Notes under the pieces: model-generated | Database searches by the model: none | The model's input: only the letters and a program-made list of their open reading frames with translations | What the model was told of the DNA's origin: nothing | Part shown: piece by piece, positions 40,702-49,303 of the stretch | Position numbering within the stretch: the first letter of the stretch is position 1 | Layout of the letters: every line of letters starts with the position of its first letter | Position numbers and translations under genes: made by a program | DNA from: Holdemania massiliensis | Lineage (GTDB): Bacteria > Bacillota_I > Bacilli_A > Erysipelotrichales > Erysipelotrichaceae | DNA length: 64,000 nucleotides | Assembly: GCF_022440805.1 (NCBI RefSeq) | Contig: NZ_JAKNTK010000001.1 | Location: 682,001-746,000 of the forward strand | Direction: 5' to 3'

Positions 40702-41085
40702 ATGAAATATTTGATTGCCGGCCATGGCGACTATGCCCAGGGTGTAGTCAACACACTGAAATTCTTTAAGGATGATCTGAACAACGTCGATCTGCTTCCG
40801 TATACCTCGGATTTTGAGGAACAGCTGCAGATGTATTTAGAGCGGCAGGATCCTGCTGAACCGTTGTGCATGGTCACGGATCTGGTCGGCGGCAGCGTCA
40901 ATCTGGAAGCGATGCGGCAGCTGCGCAAGCGGAATTTTTATCTGATCAGCGGAGCGAATATCTCGCTGCTTTTGGAAATGTTGTTTTCTGAGGTGACGGA
41001 AGGGGCGCAGATTGAGGAGATTGTGCATGCCGCCCGGGATCAGATGGTCTATGTCAACGCGATGATGGGAGCGCAGTCTGAATGA
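40702..41085 (+). CDS. PTS EIIA, mannose/sorbose family (operon 3, second copy)
   Basis: A 127-residue EIIA with H8 in 'KYLIAGHGDYAQG' and 'VTDLVGGSVNLEAMRQL', so the active site is intact. It differs widely from the first copy at 35002 and is not a recent duplicate. It follows the regulator by 13 bases and overlaps the next EIIB gene by 4 bases (ATGA). No EIIC or EIID of its own is present, so it may feed the fused permease, another permease, or the regulator. Confidence 0.9.
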   Translation: MKYLIAGHGDYAQGVVNTLKFFKDDLNNVDLLPYTSDFEEQLQMYLERQDPAEPLCMVTDLVGGSVNLEAMRQLRKRNFYLISGANISLLLEMLFSEVTEGAQIEEIVHAARDQMVYVNAMMGAQSE

Positions 41086-41564
41086 TCCGGCAGGTCAGCG
41101 TAGATGACCGTCTGCTTCATGGGCAGGTGGCGTTCTACTGGACCAGCTATTATAATTTGGATACCATTCTCGTTTTAAACGATGAAGCGGCCAACGATGA
41201 ATTCACGAAGATGATTCTGGGACTGGCCAAGCCGCGCGAGGTGCGCTTGCAGATTGCGGAGGTGGAGGCTGGCTTTGAAATCGTGCAGAAGCAGCTGGAA
41301 TCGCAGGAAAACGTGCTGATCATCGTCGGCAGTTTGTTTGACGCCAATCAGGTGCTGGAACATTTTCACCAGCTCAAGACGCTGAATCTGGGCGGCTTGC
41401 GAATGCGGCCCAACGGGAAGATTCTCAATGAGCGGACAGCGCTGACCAGCGAGGATATCGCGATCTGCCGGAGGTTATTGGAACGGCGGATTACGATCAC
41501 GGTGCGCCATTCGCCGGAAGTTACCGAGAGCCTGTTGACCGAAAGCGTGCTGAAACAATTATAA
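41082..41564 (+). CDS. PTS EIIB, mannose/sorbose family (operon 3, second copy)
   Basis: A 160-residue EIIB with H13 in 'VDDRLLHGQVAFYW' and 'LNDEAANDEFTKMILGLAKP'. The start overlaps the EIIA stop by 4 bases, a coupled pair. It is the last gene of operon 3 and ends at a terminator shared with the converging AraC gene. Confidence 0.92.
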   Translation: MIRQVSVDDRLLHGQVAFYWTSYYNLDTILVLNDEAANDEFTKMILGLAKPREVRLQIAEVEAGFEIVQKQLESQENVLIIVGSLFDANQVLEHFHQLKTLNLGGLRMRPNGKILNERTALTSEDIAICRRLLERRITITVRHSPEVTESLLTESVLKQL

Positions 41565-41570
41565 AAGAAG

Positions 41571-41618
41571 AAAATCAGGGTCTGGCCGATCCTATTCATC
41601 AGCCGTGCCCTGATTTTT
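41571..41618. terminator. Shared terminator between PTS operon 3 and an AraC gene
   Basis: AAAATCAGGG (41571-41580) pairs with CCCTGATTTT (41608-41617). The loop contains the stop codon of the AraC gene on the minus strand. A and T runs on both sides fit use in both directions. Confidence 0.82.
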
Positions 41619-42479
41619 AAAATGTTTTCGGAATTGCGTCGGCGTTAGGCCCACCGCTGATTTAAAGGTGCTGCAGAATAAATAAATGGAAGAAAAGCCG
41701 GTCGCTTCCGCAATCGCGGTGATCGCCTCATCCGTGGTTTTTAACAGCTCCTGACTTTTCTGCAGCTTAAACTGCAGGATAAACTGGCTGGGCGACTGCT
41801 GAAGCAGCTTTTTAAAGCAGCGGTATAAATAACTTTGGGAAACGTGGGCGATTTCACAAAGCTGTTCAACCGTCACATTCTCGCTTAGATGCTCCTGCAG
41901 ATAGCGGACACATTGATTGAATACCGTTTCCTCACTGGAACGCACATGCGGAGAGGCGGATTGTTGGTGATCACCTTCATGCCGCAGAATTCTCAGCCGC
42001 AGAAGCAGACTCTTCAAAAGCAGCACGGCTTCCAGATAATACCCCGGCTTCTGTTCGCTGACCTGCTGGATCGTATGCTGCAGCTGATGAATCAGCACTT
42101 CATTGATCGTATCATGCAGCACGAGAATCTGCGTCAGCTCCAGCGATTCGATGAACCGCGCGACTTTATGCACCGGCTGAACGGTGAAATGCAGAAAGAA
42201 AAACTCGATCGTGTCCTCTCCCAGGGAGCTGACAGTGTAAAAGGCGTTAATCGGAATGATCATCAAATCTCCCGGCCCGACCCGATATTCCTGATCTTCC
42301 ACAATCACCCGGCAGTACCCATGCTGGAAGAACAAAATTTTGAAGTGGTTCATGAAAATACTGTGGTTGATCAGCGGTGGTTGTTTGGAAAACTTACCAA
42401 TTTTAAGAATTTCATAATCAAATTCTTCTTCGATTTTGGAAAAAGTATCTTTTCCGATCGGGATATAGATCGAATTCAT
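41592..42479 (-). CDS. AraC-family regulator with cupin sensor domain (copy 1)
   Basis: A 295-residue regulator. The N-terminal part is a cupin-like ligand domain ('EYRVGPGDLMIIPINAFY' is the typical cupin strand pair), and residues about 185-290 are the double helix-turn-helix of the AraC/XylS family ('VTVEQLCEIAHVSQSYLYRC', then 'AITAIAEATGFSSIYLF'). It diverges from the flavin lipoprotein gene at 42632, which is its likely target; a direct repeat ATTCTTAAA lies in the gap. Confidence 0.92.
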   Translation of the reverse strand: MNSIYIPIGKDTFSKIEEEFDYEILKIGKFSKQPPLINHSIFMNHFKILFFQHGYCRVIVEDQEYRVGPGDLMIIPINAFYTVSSLGEDTIEFFFLHFTVQPVHKVARFIESLELTQILVLHDTINEVLIHQLQHTIQQVSEQKPGYYLEAVLLLKSLLLRLRILRHEGDHQQSASPHVRSSEETVFNQCVRYLQEHLSENVTVEQLCEIAHVSQSYLYRCFKKLLQQSPSQFILQFKLQKSQELLKTTDEAITAIAEATGFSSIYLFCSTFKSAVGLTPTQFRKHFKNQGTADE

Positions 42480-42551
42480 TCCGATTCACCTCATTTTCTC
42501 TGAACTTAAGTATATCATAACTTGTTCAGTCCTGAAAATGAAGGTTCTGAA

Positions 42552-42607
42552 ATTCTTAAAATCATGAGCGAATTTGATATTGTGAAAACATTCTTAAATG
42601 CTAAAAT
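42552..42607 (+). promoter_or_regulatory. Promoter and direct repeats before the flavin lipoprotein gene
   Basis: TTGTGA (42580-42585) and TAAAAT (42602-42607) are 16 bases apart. ATTCTTAAA occurs at 42552-42560 and again at 42590-42598, the second inside the promoter spacer. Direct repeats are the normal form of AraC half-sites, and the divergent gene codes for an AraC protein. Confidence 0.5.
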
Positions 42608-42631
42608 GGGATCAAGAAGGGAAGGAAAGAA

Positions 42632-44593
42632 ATGAAGAAAACACTAGCTTTATGTTCGGCCTTCTTGTTGATGGTTTCCGCTTTGAGCGGATGCTCAACA
42701 TCAAATGGAAAACCAGCCGATCAGCCGTCGGCTTCTCCGGCCACGGCGTATGATGAGGAGAAAAATGCCGATGTGATTGTTGTCGGCGCCGGCGGAGCGG
42801 GGTTGTCCGCTGCAATTTCAGCTGTTGACAACGGAGCTCAGAACGTCATCATTATTGAGAAGACCAACCGTACCGGAGGCAATCTGAATCTGACATCCGG
42901 TTCGATGTCCGCTGCGGAAACCTCACTGCAGAAGGAAGCCGGACTGGAAGACACGAAAGCTTCCTTTGTCGAAGACATTATGAAGAACGGAGCGCAGCTG
43001 GGCAACCGGGAACTGGTAGAAGCGTTTGTCAACGAAGATACCGACATGTTTGAATGGATGCTGGAGCATGGTTTGGCTGACAATCAATTCAATATTGATA
43101 AGGCGACCGGCGGCAAGGCTGTTTTCGCGCCGGAACACCAGTTGTATTCCATCCAGCGGACGTATAAAGCCAAGGCGGATGATCCTGAACATTATTCCAG
43201 CGCGGCGCATGAGGTGCTGGATCAGTACATCAAGACTTTGGATAACGTTGCGATTGACTTCAATACCGACGGCGTGAAGCTGCTGGCGAATGACAAGGGC
43301 CAGGTTTTAAGCGTTGAAGCGGTCACGGAAGACGGCAAGACTGTCAAATATACCGCATCCAAGGGCGTGATCATGGCGACCGGCGGCTATTCCGGAAACT
43401 TTAAGCTGATGGGCAAATACGCCGAGCATGGCGCTGATTATCTCAGCTCTACAACCTCAATGGGTGAGGGAATCCGGATGATGCAGGAAGTTGGCGGCAA
43501 CGTGGATGAAACCGCGATGAGCTATATTCCGACATTCCCAATGGGGGTTCAGACGGGTCCGCAAAGCGGAACGATCGGTTCGACCTATACCTGGAAAGCC
43601 GGCGGCATCTGCGTCAATCAGGAAGGCAAGCGGTTTGTCAACGAACAGGAAGCCCGCGTGGATGTCCGTGAAGTCGCCCTGGAAGAACAGCCGGGCGCGG
43701 TTCAGTATGATATCTTTACCGATAAGATCGTAGCCGATCTCTCGGCAGCCGGCGGCGATATGATGTATCAGATGTATTTCAATCCGGAAACCGGACGGGC
43801 CAAGAATCTGGTCAAGTCCGCAGCGACATTGGATGAGCTGGCAGCGATGATCAATGTGCCGGCGGAAGCGCTGAAGACTACGGTTGAAGCTTACAACAAG
43901 GCCGTGGATGGAGATGCTGAAGATGAATTCGGACGCAGCTTTGATCCGACGCCGTCCGCTTACAGCGTTGCCGTCAACAAGATTGAAGGCGACAAGTATT
44001 ATGCCATTCCGTTAAAGGCGCTGGTCGTTATGACACTGGGCGGCGTTTCGATTGATACAGAATCGCATGTTCTCGATGAGAGCGGCAATGTCATTCCAGG
44101 TCTGTATGCGGCAGGCGAATGCACCGGCGGCATCTGGGGTAAGTTCGTATCCGGCGGCACCGGCGTCATGGGTCCGATCACCTTCGGACGGATTGCCGGA
44201 CGCGCAGCGATGAACGACACCCTGGCAGAAGGCTATACCGTCAAAGCGGCCTCCAACCTGTTTGACACATCCCTGTTTGAAAAGGAAACAGCATCTGCCG
44301 ATCGTTTCGATATGAGCAAGCCGCTCAAAGACGGCGAATACACAGCGACTGTCGATGGACAGGAAGGTCCGATGAGCGTCAAGACGACGATCGCGGACGG
44401 CAAGATCAGTGCGGTGGAAATCACCGAGCAGCATGAAACCGCCGGTGTTTCCGACAAGGCGATCAGCGATCTGCCTGCGTCCATCGTCGTGGAAAACTCA
44501 GTCAATGTGGATACCATTTCCGGCTGCACGCTGTCCAGCGGCAGAATCCTGGATGCGGTGACCGACTGCCTGAATCAGGCCTCAGCACAATAA
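42632..44593 (+). CDS. Surface flavoprotein reductase (fumarate reductase-like FAD domain plus FMN-binding domain), lipoprotein
   Basis: A 653-residue protein with a lipoprotein signal (LSGC, lipid Cys at 21), so it should sit on the outer face of the membrane. An FAD-binding fumarate reductase/flavocytochrome c domain follows ('DVIVVGAGGAGLSAAISA' at about 48, closing 'GLYAAGECTGGIWG'). The last 90 residues are an FMN_bind domain with 'VDTISGCTLSS' (D627 to T633), which matches the D-x-x-S-G-(A/C)-T site where ApbE links FMN to Thr; the usual Ala is Cys here. Proteins of this plan pass electrons to outside acceptors such as fumarate, urocanate or other unsaturated acids. No apbE or electron-donor gene is nearby, and the acceptor is unknown. 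Confidence 0.88.
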   Translation: MKKTLALCSAFLLMVSALSGCSTSNGKPADQPSASPATAYDEEKNADVIVVGAGGAGLSAAISAVDNGAQNVIIIEKTNRTGGNLNLTSGSMSAAETSLQKEAGLEDTKASFVEDIMKNGAQLGNRELVEAFVNEDTDMFEWMLEHGLADNQFNIDKATGGKAVFAPEHQLYSIQRTYKAKADDPEHYSSAAHEVLDQYIKTLDNVAIDFNTDGVKLLANDKGQVLSVEAVTEDGKTVKYTASKGVIMATGGYSGNFKLMGKYAEHGADYLSSTTSMGEGIRMMQEVGGNVDETAMSYIPTFPMGVQTGPQSGTIGSTYTWKAGGICVNQEGKRFVNEQEARVDVREVALEEQPGAVQYDIFTDKIVADLSAAGGDMMYQMYFNPETGRAKNLVKSAATLDELAAMINVPAEALKTTVEAYNKAVDGDAEDEFGRSFDPTPSAYSVAVNKIEGDKYYAIPLKALVVMTLGGVSIDTESHVLDESGNVIPGLYAAGECTGGIWGKFVSGGTGVMGPITFGRIAGRAAMNDTLAEGYTVKAASNLFDTSLFEKETASADRFDMSKPLKDGEYTATVDGQEGPMSVKTTIADGKISAVEITEQHETAGVSDKAISDLPASIVVENSVNVDTISGCTLSSGRILDAVTDCLNQASAQ

Positions 44594-44610
44594 CCTTACA
44601 ATTGGAATAA

Positions 44611-44652
44611 ACAGAAAAGCGGCATGGTTAGTAAACGATGCCGCTTTTCTGT
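44611..44652 (+). terminator. Terminator after the flavin lipoprotein gene
   Basis: ACAGAAAAGCGGCAT (44611-44625) and ATGCCGCTTTTCTGT (44638-44652) make a perfect 15-pair stem. The TTTT is inside the stem; it can also serve the converging AraC gene that ends at 44710. Confidence 0.85.
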
Positions 44653-44709
44653 TATGGAATCCACATCTCAGATTCAATGGGTTAAAACAACTTTGATATT
44701 GAATCGCTG

Positions 44710-45654
44710 CTATCCAATATATTCTCGTGGGGAAGTCCCATAAAAATCTTTGAAGGCTTTATAGAAATTACTGTTGTTGCTGTAGCCCAGCATCAAGGCG
44801 ATCTCATTGATCGATAGATCAGTTCCTTTCATCAGAATCACTGCCCTTTCCATTCGCTGCGTAAGCAGGATTTCAGAAAAGGATTTGCCTAGTTCGCGAT
44901 GAAGCAGCGTTGATATGTAGTTAGGATGATAGGAAAAATGATCAGCAATCTCTTTTAATGTCACTGTATCAAAGTGCTCACTCATATACTGTACAATTTT
45001 TTCAGACAGACTGCTGCTGGAAGATTCTTTGTTTGTCTGCACAAACTGCCGCGCTACCTGCAGCAGGAAAGAAAGGGCCAGTGATTTGAGGACGGCCTGT
45101 GTATCTTCCTGCTTGTTAGCATATTCAATAACCATCATTTCCAGCAGTGTACGAATATTACAGTCATGTTCAATTTTAAAATGCAGAAATTCATCAGAAA
45201 ACTGATTGGTTGACGGATCGAGTAAAAAATGGAAGAGTCTGGTGTTGGAAGATAATAAAGGCAAAAATGTTCTAAAAAAGGTTTCCCTTTGGATGAGCAG
45301 GCCGATGATCGTCGTTTCTGTGTCATCATGCACACACAGGGCATGTCCTGCAAATGGCTGTCCTGCGTAAAGCTCTCCTTCATGAATGGTAATTCGATGA
45401 TCATATTTAAAACTGATCGAATCATATTCCCCTTGATAAGTAAAATTAAAGTAAAAAAAGTTATGCCGATGGAAAAGCTCCTGCCGTCCTCGGCTTTGAT
45501 GGACGCAGATTAAGATTTCCTCATCCAAGGATCCTGGCCAGTAAAACATTTTTTCTGATTCGTTGCCGACTGGAAAATCGTGATAGGTCCAGTCTAATGT
45601 TAAAAATTGGCTGCGGAGCTTGGCAATGGCAGCGCATAATTCGTTTCTTTCCAT
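44710..45654 (-). CDS. AraC-family regulator (copy 2)
   Basis: A 314-residue regulator with an N-terminal ligand domain of unclear fold and a C-terminal AraC double helix-turn-helix in the last 100 residues ('VTLKEIADHFSYHPNYISTL', then 'SINEIALMLGYSNNSNFYKA'). ATG 45654 lies 1 base after the stop of the dehydrogenase gene upstream on the same strand and has no clear ribosome site, so it may rely on translation of that gene. A GTG start at 45696 is possible but would overlap it. It probably regulates the dehydrogenase or the neighbouring MATE and alcohol dehydrogenase genes. Confidence 0.88.
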   Translation of the reverse strand: MERNELCAAIAKLRSQFLTLDWTYHDFPVGNESEKMFYWPGSLDEEILICVHQSRGRQELFHRHNFFYFNFTYQGEYDSISFKYDHRITIHEGELYAGQPFAGHALCVHDDTETTIIGLLIQRETFFRTFLPLLSSNTRLFHFLLDPSTNQFSDEFLHFKIEHDCNIRTLLEMMVIEYANKQEDTQAVLKSLALSFLLQVARQFVQTNKESSSSSLSEKIVQYMSEHFDTVTLKEIADHFSYHPNYISTLLHRELGKSFSEILLTQRMERAVILMKGTDLSINEIALMLGYSNNSNFYKAFKDFYGTSPREYIG

Positions 45655-45655
45655 G

Positions 45656-46372
45656 TTATTGTGTTTTGTCAGGATCGAAGTGCCAGTTAAAATCACCGTG
45701 GTAGATCATCTGACGGGTCATTCCGCCGTCGATACAGATATTCTCGCCGGTGATAAAAGAAGCCTTATCTGAGCATAAAAAGAGCACCATGTTGGCGATG
45801 TCAAGCGGATCACCGACACGGCCGGCAGGATGCTGCAGACTGTCGGCTCCTGGATATTCATAAAAATGGGTATCAATCCATCCCGGGGATATTGAATTGA
45901 CTCGTACCCGTCCGGAAAAACTGACAGCTAGAGCATGCGTCAGCGCAGCGATGCCGCCTTTGGCTGCCGTATAGCTTTCAGTTTGCGGCTGACTCATTCG
46001 ATCCCGGGAGGAGGCAATATTGATGATGACAGCGCCTGGGGCAAAATGTCTGGAAAATAATTTAGTCAGATAAAATGGAGCAGTAACGCCTACCCGCAGC
46101 GCATAGTTAAACTCTTGATAGGAACATTCGTCTATTCCCTTCATCAAAGGCAGAGCGTTGTTAATTAAATAGTCCACATGTCCATAATCGGTAAGGACTT
46201 TTTCGGCAAAAAGGGTAAGTGTTTTCTCTTCCGCAAGATCGCCGGTAAAGTATCCGCCAGGCTACTTGTCAATATCGCAGATGATCGCGCCTTCCTTTTG
46301 GAACTCATCGCAGATGCATTTACCAATTCCCTGGGCACCACCGGTCACCACCACAACTTTATCTTTAAACAT
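45656..46372 (-). pseudogene. Short-chain dehydrogenase broken by an in-frame stop codon
   Basis: Read from ATG 46372 behind AGAGGAG, the frame starts 'MFKDKVVVVTGGAQGIGK', a proper NAD(P) loop TGGxxGIG, and continues to the end at 45656 with 'NNALPL', 'IINIASS', the catalytic 'YTAAK' and 'SPGWIDT', about 238 codons, a normal length. A TAG at 46264-46262 (codon 37) interrupts it, with the frame unchanged on both sides. A GTG at 46177 could start a 173-residue piece, but this lacks the nucleotide-binding loop. One base change (CAG to TAG) explains it; a sequencing error is the other option. Confidence 0.82.
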
Positions 46373-46437
46373 AAGCGTTCTCCTCTCTTTAATGGGATTC
46401 ATTATATCATTGATCTTAGAAAAAGCCAGTGGATTCA

Positions 46438-46453
46438 TTAAGATTCAGCGCTG
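46438..46453 (+). repeat. Copy 1 of a 16-base repeat flanking MATE 3
   Basis: TTAAGATTCAGCGCTG stands 60 bases before the MATE start. Related copies are at 47899-47914 (TTAAGATTCGCCGCTG) and 47921-47936 (TTAAGATTTAGCGCTG), just at and after the MATE stop. Confidence 0.55.
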
Positions 46454-46513
46454 TTTTATTCTGCTTTTTTTTGCATAATCAGTTCATTGCAGAATGAATT
46501 CAGGAGGCAGGGT

Positions 46514-47902
46514 ATGAAATTTAATTGGAATAAAGAGAATGCAGCCTTTTATCGAAAGCTGTTCTCGCTTGTTTTGCCAATCGCTTTTCAGCAGTTCATG
46601 TTAGCGGCCGTCAGTGCATCGGATGCACTGATGCTGGGATTTGTGAATCAGGATGCGCTTTCAGCAGCATCCCTGGCGGGACAGATCACATTTGTGTTTA
46701 ATCTCTTTATGGGCGGATTGACAATGGGGACAAGTATTTTGGCAGCGCAGTACTACGGCAAAGGGGATATGGATTCGATTGAGCGAATTTTTGCCTATGT
46801 CATGAAAATCTCTTTTTTGATCTCCGCGGTTTTCTTTCTGGCTTCGTTTTTAGTTCCAGAAAAATTAATGCAGTTTTTTACTCAAGAACCTCAATTAATT
46901 ACAGGCGGTATTGTATATCTTAGGATTGTGGCTGTTTCCTATTTATTTACGGGGATCTCGCAGATTTATCTCTGTATATTAAAGAACACAGGATTCGCTG
47001 TAAAAAGTATGATCATCGGTTCAATGGCAGTGATCGTGAATATTCTTTTGAACTTCAGTCTTATTTTTGGATTGTTCTTTTTTCCCAAGCTTGGGATTGC
47101 GGGAGCGGCTCTGGCAACCTCTGTTTCCAAACTGCTTGAAATGGGCTGGGCACAAGCTGAATCAATGCGTAAAAATCATGCACGGTTTCATCTCAAACTT
47201 TGCTTTTCCGTTCAACCCCAACTGAAAAAAGATTATTGGCGATACAGTCTGCCGATGCTAGGGGATTATCTTGTATGGGGGCTGGGCTTTACGATGTATT
47301 CAGTGATCATGGGACATTTGGGAAATGACGCGGTTGCGGCTAATTCCATAGCCAATATTGTAAAAAATCTCATTGTCAGTTTTTGCACAGGACTTGCCAA
47401 CGGCGGAGGGATTCTTGTTGGAAATGAACTTGGCATGGGGAACCTATCAAGAGCCCGGACCGTTGGGGAAATTCTTTGGAAATTGGCATTGTTCAGCGGA
47501 ATGGCTTCCGGACTGCTTTTAATCATCCTTACTCCGCTTATTCTGAATGTTACGGTTTTAAGTCCGCAAGCCACCCAGTATTTGAAAGGAATGCTGATTC
47601 TTTGTGCCTGCTACATGGCAGCGAAATCAATCAATATGATGACGATTGCAGGCGTGTTTCCGGCTGGGGGCGACTCCCGCTTTGGCTTGATCTGTGATAC
47701 GGTGACCATGTGGGGATTTGCCGTGCCTGTCGGCTTTCTGGCAGCGTTTTATTTCCACCTGCCGGTTGTCGCTGTCTTTTTCCTAATCAATTTAGACGAG
47801 GTGGTTAAAGTTCCAGCAGCGATCTGGCATTATAAACAATATGGCTGGCTGAAGAATATCACTAGAGAGACAGAAAGCTCCGCGGCAGCAATAGGATATT
47901 AA
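46514..47902 (+). CDS. MATE-family efflux transporter (copy 3 of 5)
   Basis: A 462-residue membrane protein with the MATE pattern 'LFSLVLPIAFQQFMLAAVSA' and 'SDALMLGFVNQDALSAASL', and the second-half repeat 'YWRYSLPMLGDYLVWGLGF'. ATG 46514 has AGGAGG 6 bases before it; a TTG at 46487 does not. It is flanked by copies of a 16-base repeat and lies between the broken dehydrogenase and an alcohol dehydrogenase. The substrate is unknown. Confidence 0.9.
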   Translation: MKFNWNKENAAFYRKLFSLVLPIAFQQFMLAAVSASDALMLGFVNQDALSAASLAGQITFVFNLFMGGLTMGTSILAAQYYGKGDMDSIERIFAYVMKISFLISAVFFLASFLVPEKLMQFFTQEPQLITGGIVYLRIVAVSYLFTGISQIYLCILKNTGFAVKSMIIGSMAVIVNILLNFSLIFGLFFFPKLGIAGAALATSVSKLLEMGWAQAESMRKNHARFHLKLCFSVQPQLKKDYWRYSLPMLGDYLVWGLGFTMYSVIMGHLGNDAVAANSIANIVKNLIVSFCTGLANGGGILVGNELGMGNLSRARTVGEILWKLALFSGMASGLLLIILTPLILNVTVLSPQATQYLKGMLILCACYMAAKSINMMTIAGVFPAGGDSRFGLICDTVTMWGFAVPVGFLAAFYFHLPVVAVFFLINLDEVVKVPAAIWHYKQYGWLKNITRETESSAAAIGY

Positions 47903-47936
47903 GATTCGCCGCTGAAGAAATTAAGATTTAGCGCTG
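47899..47936 (+). repeat. Copies 2 and 3 of the 16-base repeat flanking MATE 3
   Basis: TTAAGATTCGCCGCTG (47899-47914) overlaps the MATE stop codon and TTAAGATTTAGCGCTG (47921-47936) follows 22 bases later, two helical turns on. They lie about 70 bases before the alcohol dehydrogenase start and could be regulator half-sites for it. Confidence 0.55.
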
Positions 47937-48004
47937 TCAGGAAAGTAAGAAACCCTTATGCTGAACAGAGAAGGAAAAACAATCAATTTCAGGAGGTATG
48001 ATTC

Positions 48005-49168
48005 ATGAATAACTTTATTTTCCACATGCCGACCCGTGTGCTCTTCGGTGCCGGTCAGCTCAGCCAGCTGCATAACGAAAAGCTTCCAGGTAAAAAAGCG
48101 ATGATTGTCACTTCGAGCGGACAGTCTGTTAAGCAATACGGTTATTTATCCCGGCTGCAAAAGGAACTGGAATCTGCCGGAGTTGAATATGCGCTCTTCG
48201 ATGAAGTCCGTCCGAACCCAACAAGGAAAAATGTGATGGATGGAGCAGCAGCCGTCAAGAAAGAGCACTGTGATTTCGTCATCGCGCTGGGCGGCGGTTC
48301 GGTTATGGACTGCAGTAAATGTATTGCGCTGATGGCAGCCAATCCAGGAGAAATTTGGGATTACAGCCTGAGTCAAGCGGGCGGAAAGAAAAATGCCGAA
48401 CACAATGCCATACCGATTGTCTGCATCACAACCTCGGCTGGCACCGGCAGCGAAGTGGACATTGCCGCAGTCATCTCCGATGACGAAGCCAGAGAAAAAA
48501 CAGGGATATTCTTCCCTTCAATGTTTCCGACGCTCTCTGTTGTTGATGCTGATCTCATGCTGAGTGTGCCTGCAGCGCTGACGGCTTATCAGGGAATGGA
48601 TACATTCTTTCACGCATCTGAAAGCATGATCAACAAAAATGAACATCCGATGGGTGAGATGTTTGCCCTCAAGGCGATAGAACTGACAGCGAAATATCTG
48701 CCTGCTGCTTATAAGGATGGTTCCAATAAAGAAGCACGGGAGAACATGGCGCTGGCCAATTCGCTAGCAGCCTATTATATGCTGTGCACCTCTGCCCATA
48801 CGATGGAACATGTCATGGGAAGTTTTCATCCTGATCTGATTCATGGGGCTGGTCTGATCATGACAGCGCATGCTTATTATGATTTCTTTGCAGAGCGTAA
48901 AGCGGCAGAAGAACCGATGATTAAGATGGCAAAAGCAATGGGCGTTGAAGATGCATCTTCAGGAAAAGACTTTATCCATGCGCTGGATCATCTGATTGCT
49001 GAAGTGGGATGCGCAGATCTGAAAATGAGTGAAGTCGGAATTACGCAAGCGGAATTAAAACTGTATCCGCAGAAAATCCATGAAGTCTTGGGCGGCGATA
49101 TCACAGCTGATCCGCTGCCGCTCTCTGATCAGGATTATCTGGAAATTTATAAGAAATCCTACAAGTAA
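48005..49168 (+). CDS. Iron-containing alcohol dehydrogenase family protein
   Basis: A 387-residue type III (iron-dependent) alcohol dehydrogenase of the butanol dehydrogenase/BDH branch. The NAD-binding 'VIALGGGSVMDCSKCIAL' and 'CITTSAGTGSEVD' loops are present, and the metal ligands fall in 'YQGMDTFFHASES' and 'AHTMEHVMGSFHPDLIHGAGL'. It reduces aldehydes or ketones with NAD(P)H. AGGAGG precedes the ATG. It has a terminator behind it. The AraC gene upstream may control it. Substrate unknown. Confidence 0.9.
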   Translation: MNNFIFHMPTRVLFGAGQLSQLHNEKLPGKKAMIVTSSGQSVKQYGYLSRLQKELESAGVEYALFDEVRPNPTRKNVMDGAAAVKKEHCDFVIALGGGSVMDCSKCIALMAANPGEIWDYSLSQAGGKKNAEHNAIPIVCITTSAGTGSEVDIAAVISDDEAREKTGIFFPSMFPTLSVVDADLMLSVPAALTAYQGMDTFFHASESMINKNEHPMGEMFALKAIELTAKYLPAAYKDGSNKEARENMALANSLAAYYMLCTSAHTMEHVMGSFHPDLIHGAGLIMTAHAYYDFFAERKAAEEPMIKMAKAMGVEDASSGKDFIHALDHLIAEVGCADLKMSEVGITQAELKLYPQKIHEVLGGDITADPLPLSDQDYLEIYKKSYK

Positions 49169-49262
49169 GAACCGATGATTGATAAACAGCCAAGCGTTGA
49201 ATCGGTCATGAATGACAAGATAGGGTTATCAAAAAGCATCAGTGTGCGGCTTGCATAAAACC

Positions 49263-49303
49263 GGAACTTCACCCTCCGCTTTTTCTGAGTGAAGTTCCAT
49301 TTT
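49263..49303 (+). terminator. Terminator after the alcohol dehydrogenase gene
   Basis: GGAACTTCAC (49263-49272) pairs perfectly with GTGAAGTTCC (49289-49298), followed by ATTTTAGTTTT. Confidence 0.8.

Noticed and set aside
46178..46478. Plus-strand frames of 70-87 codons across the start of the broken dehydrogenase
   Set aside because: They are shadows of the dehydrogenase reading on the minus strand, which explains the sequence fully apart from one stop.
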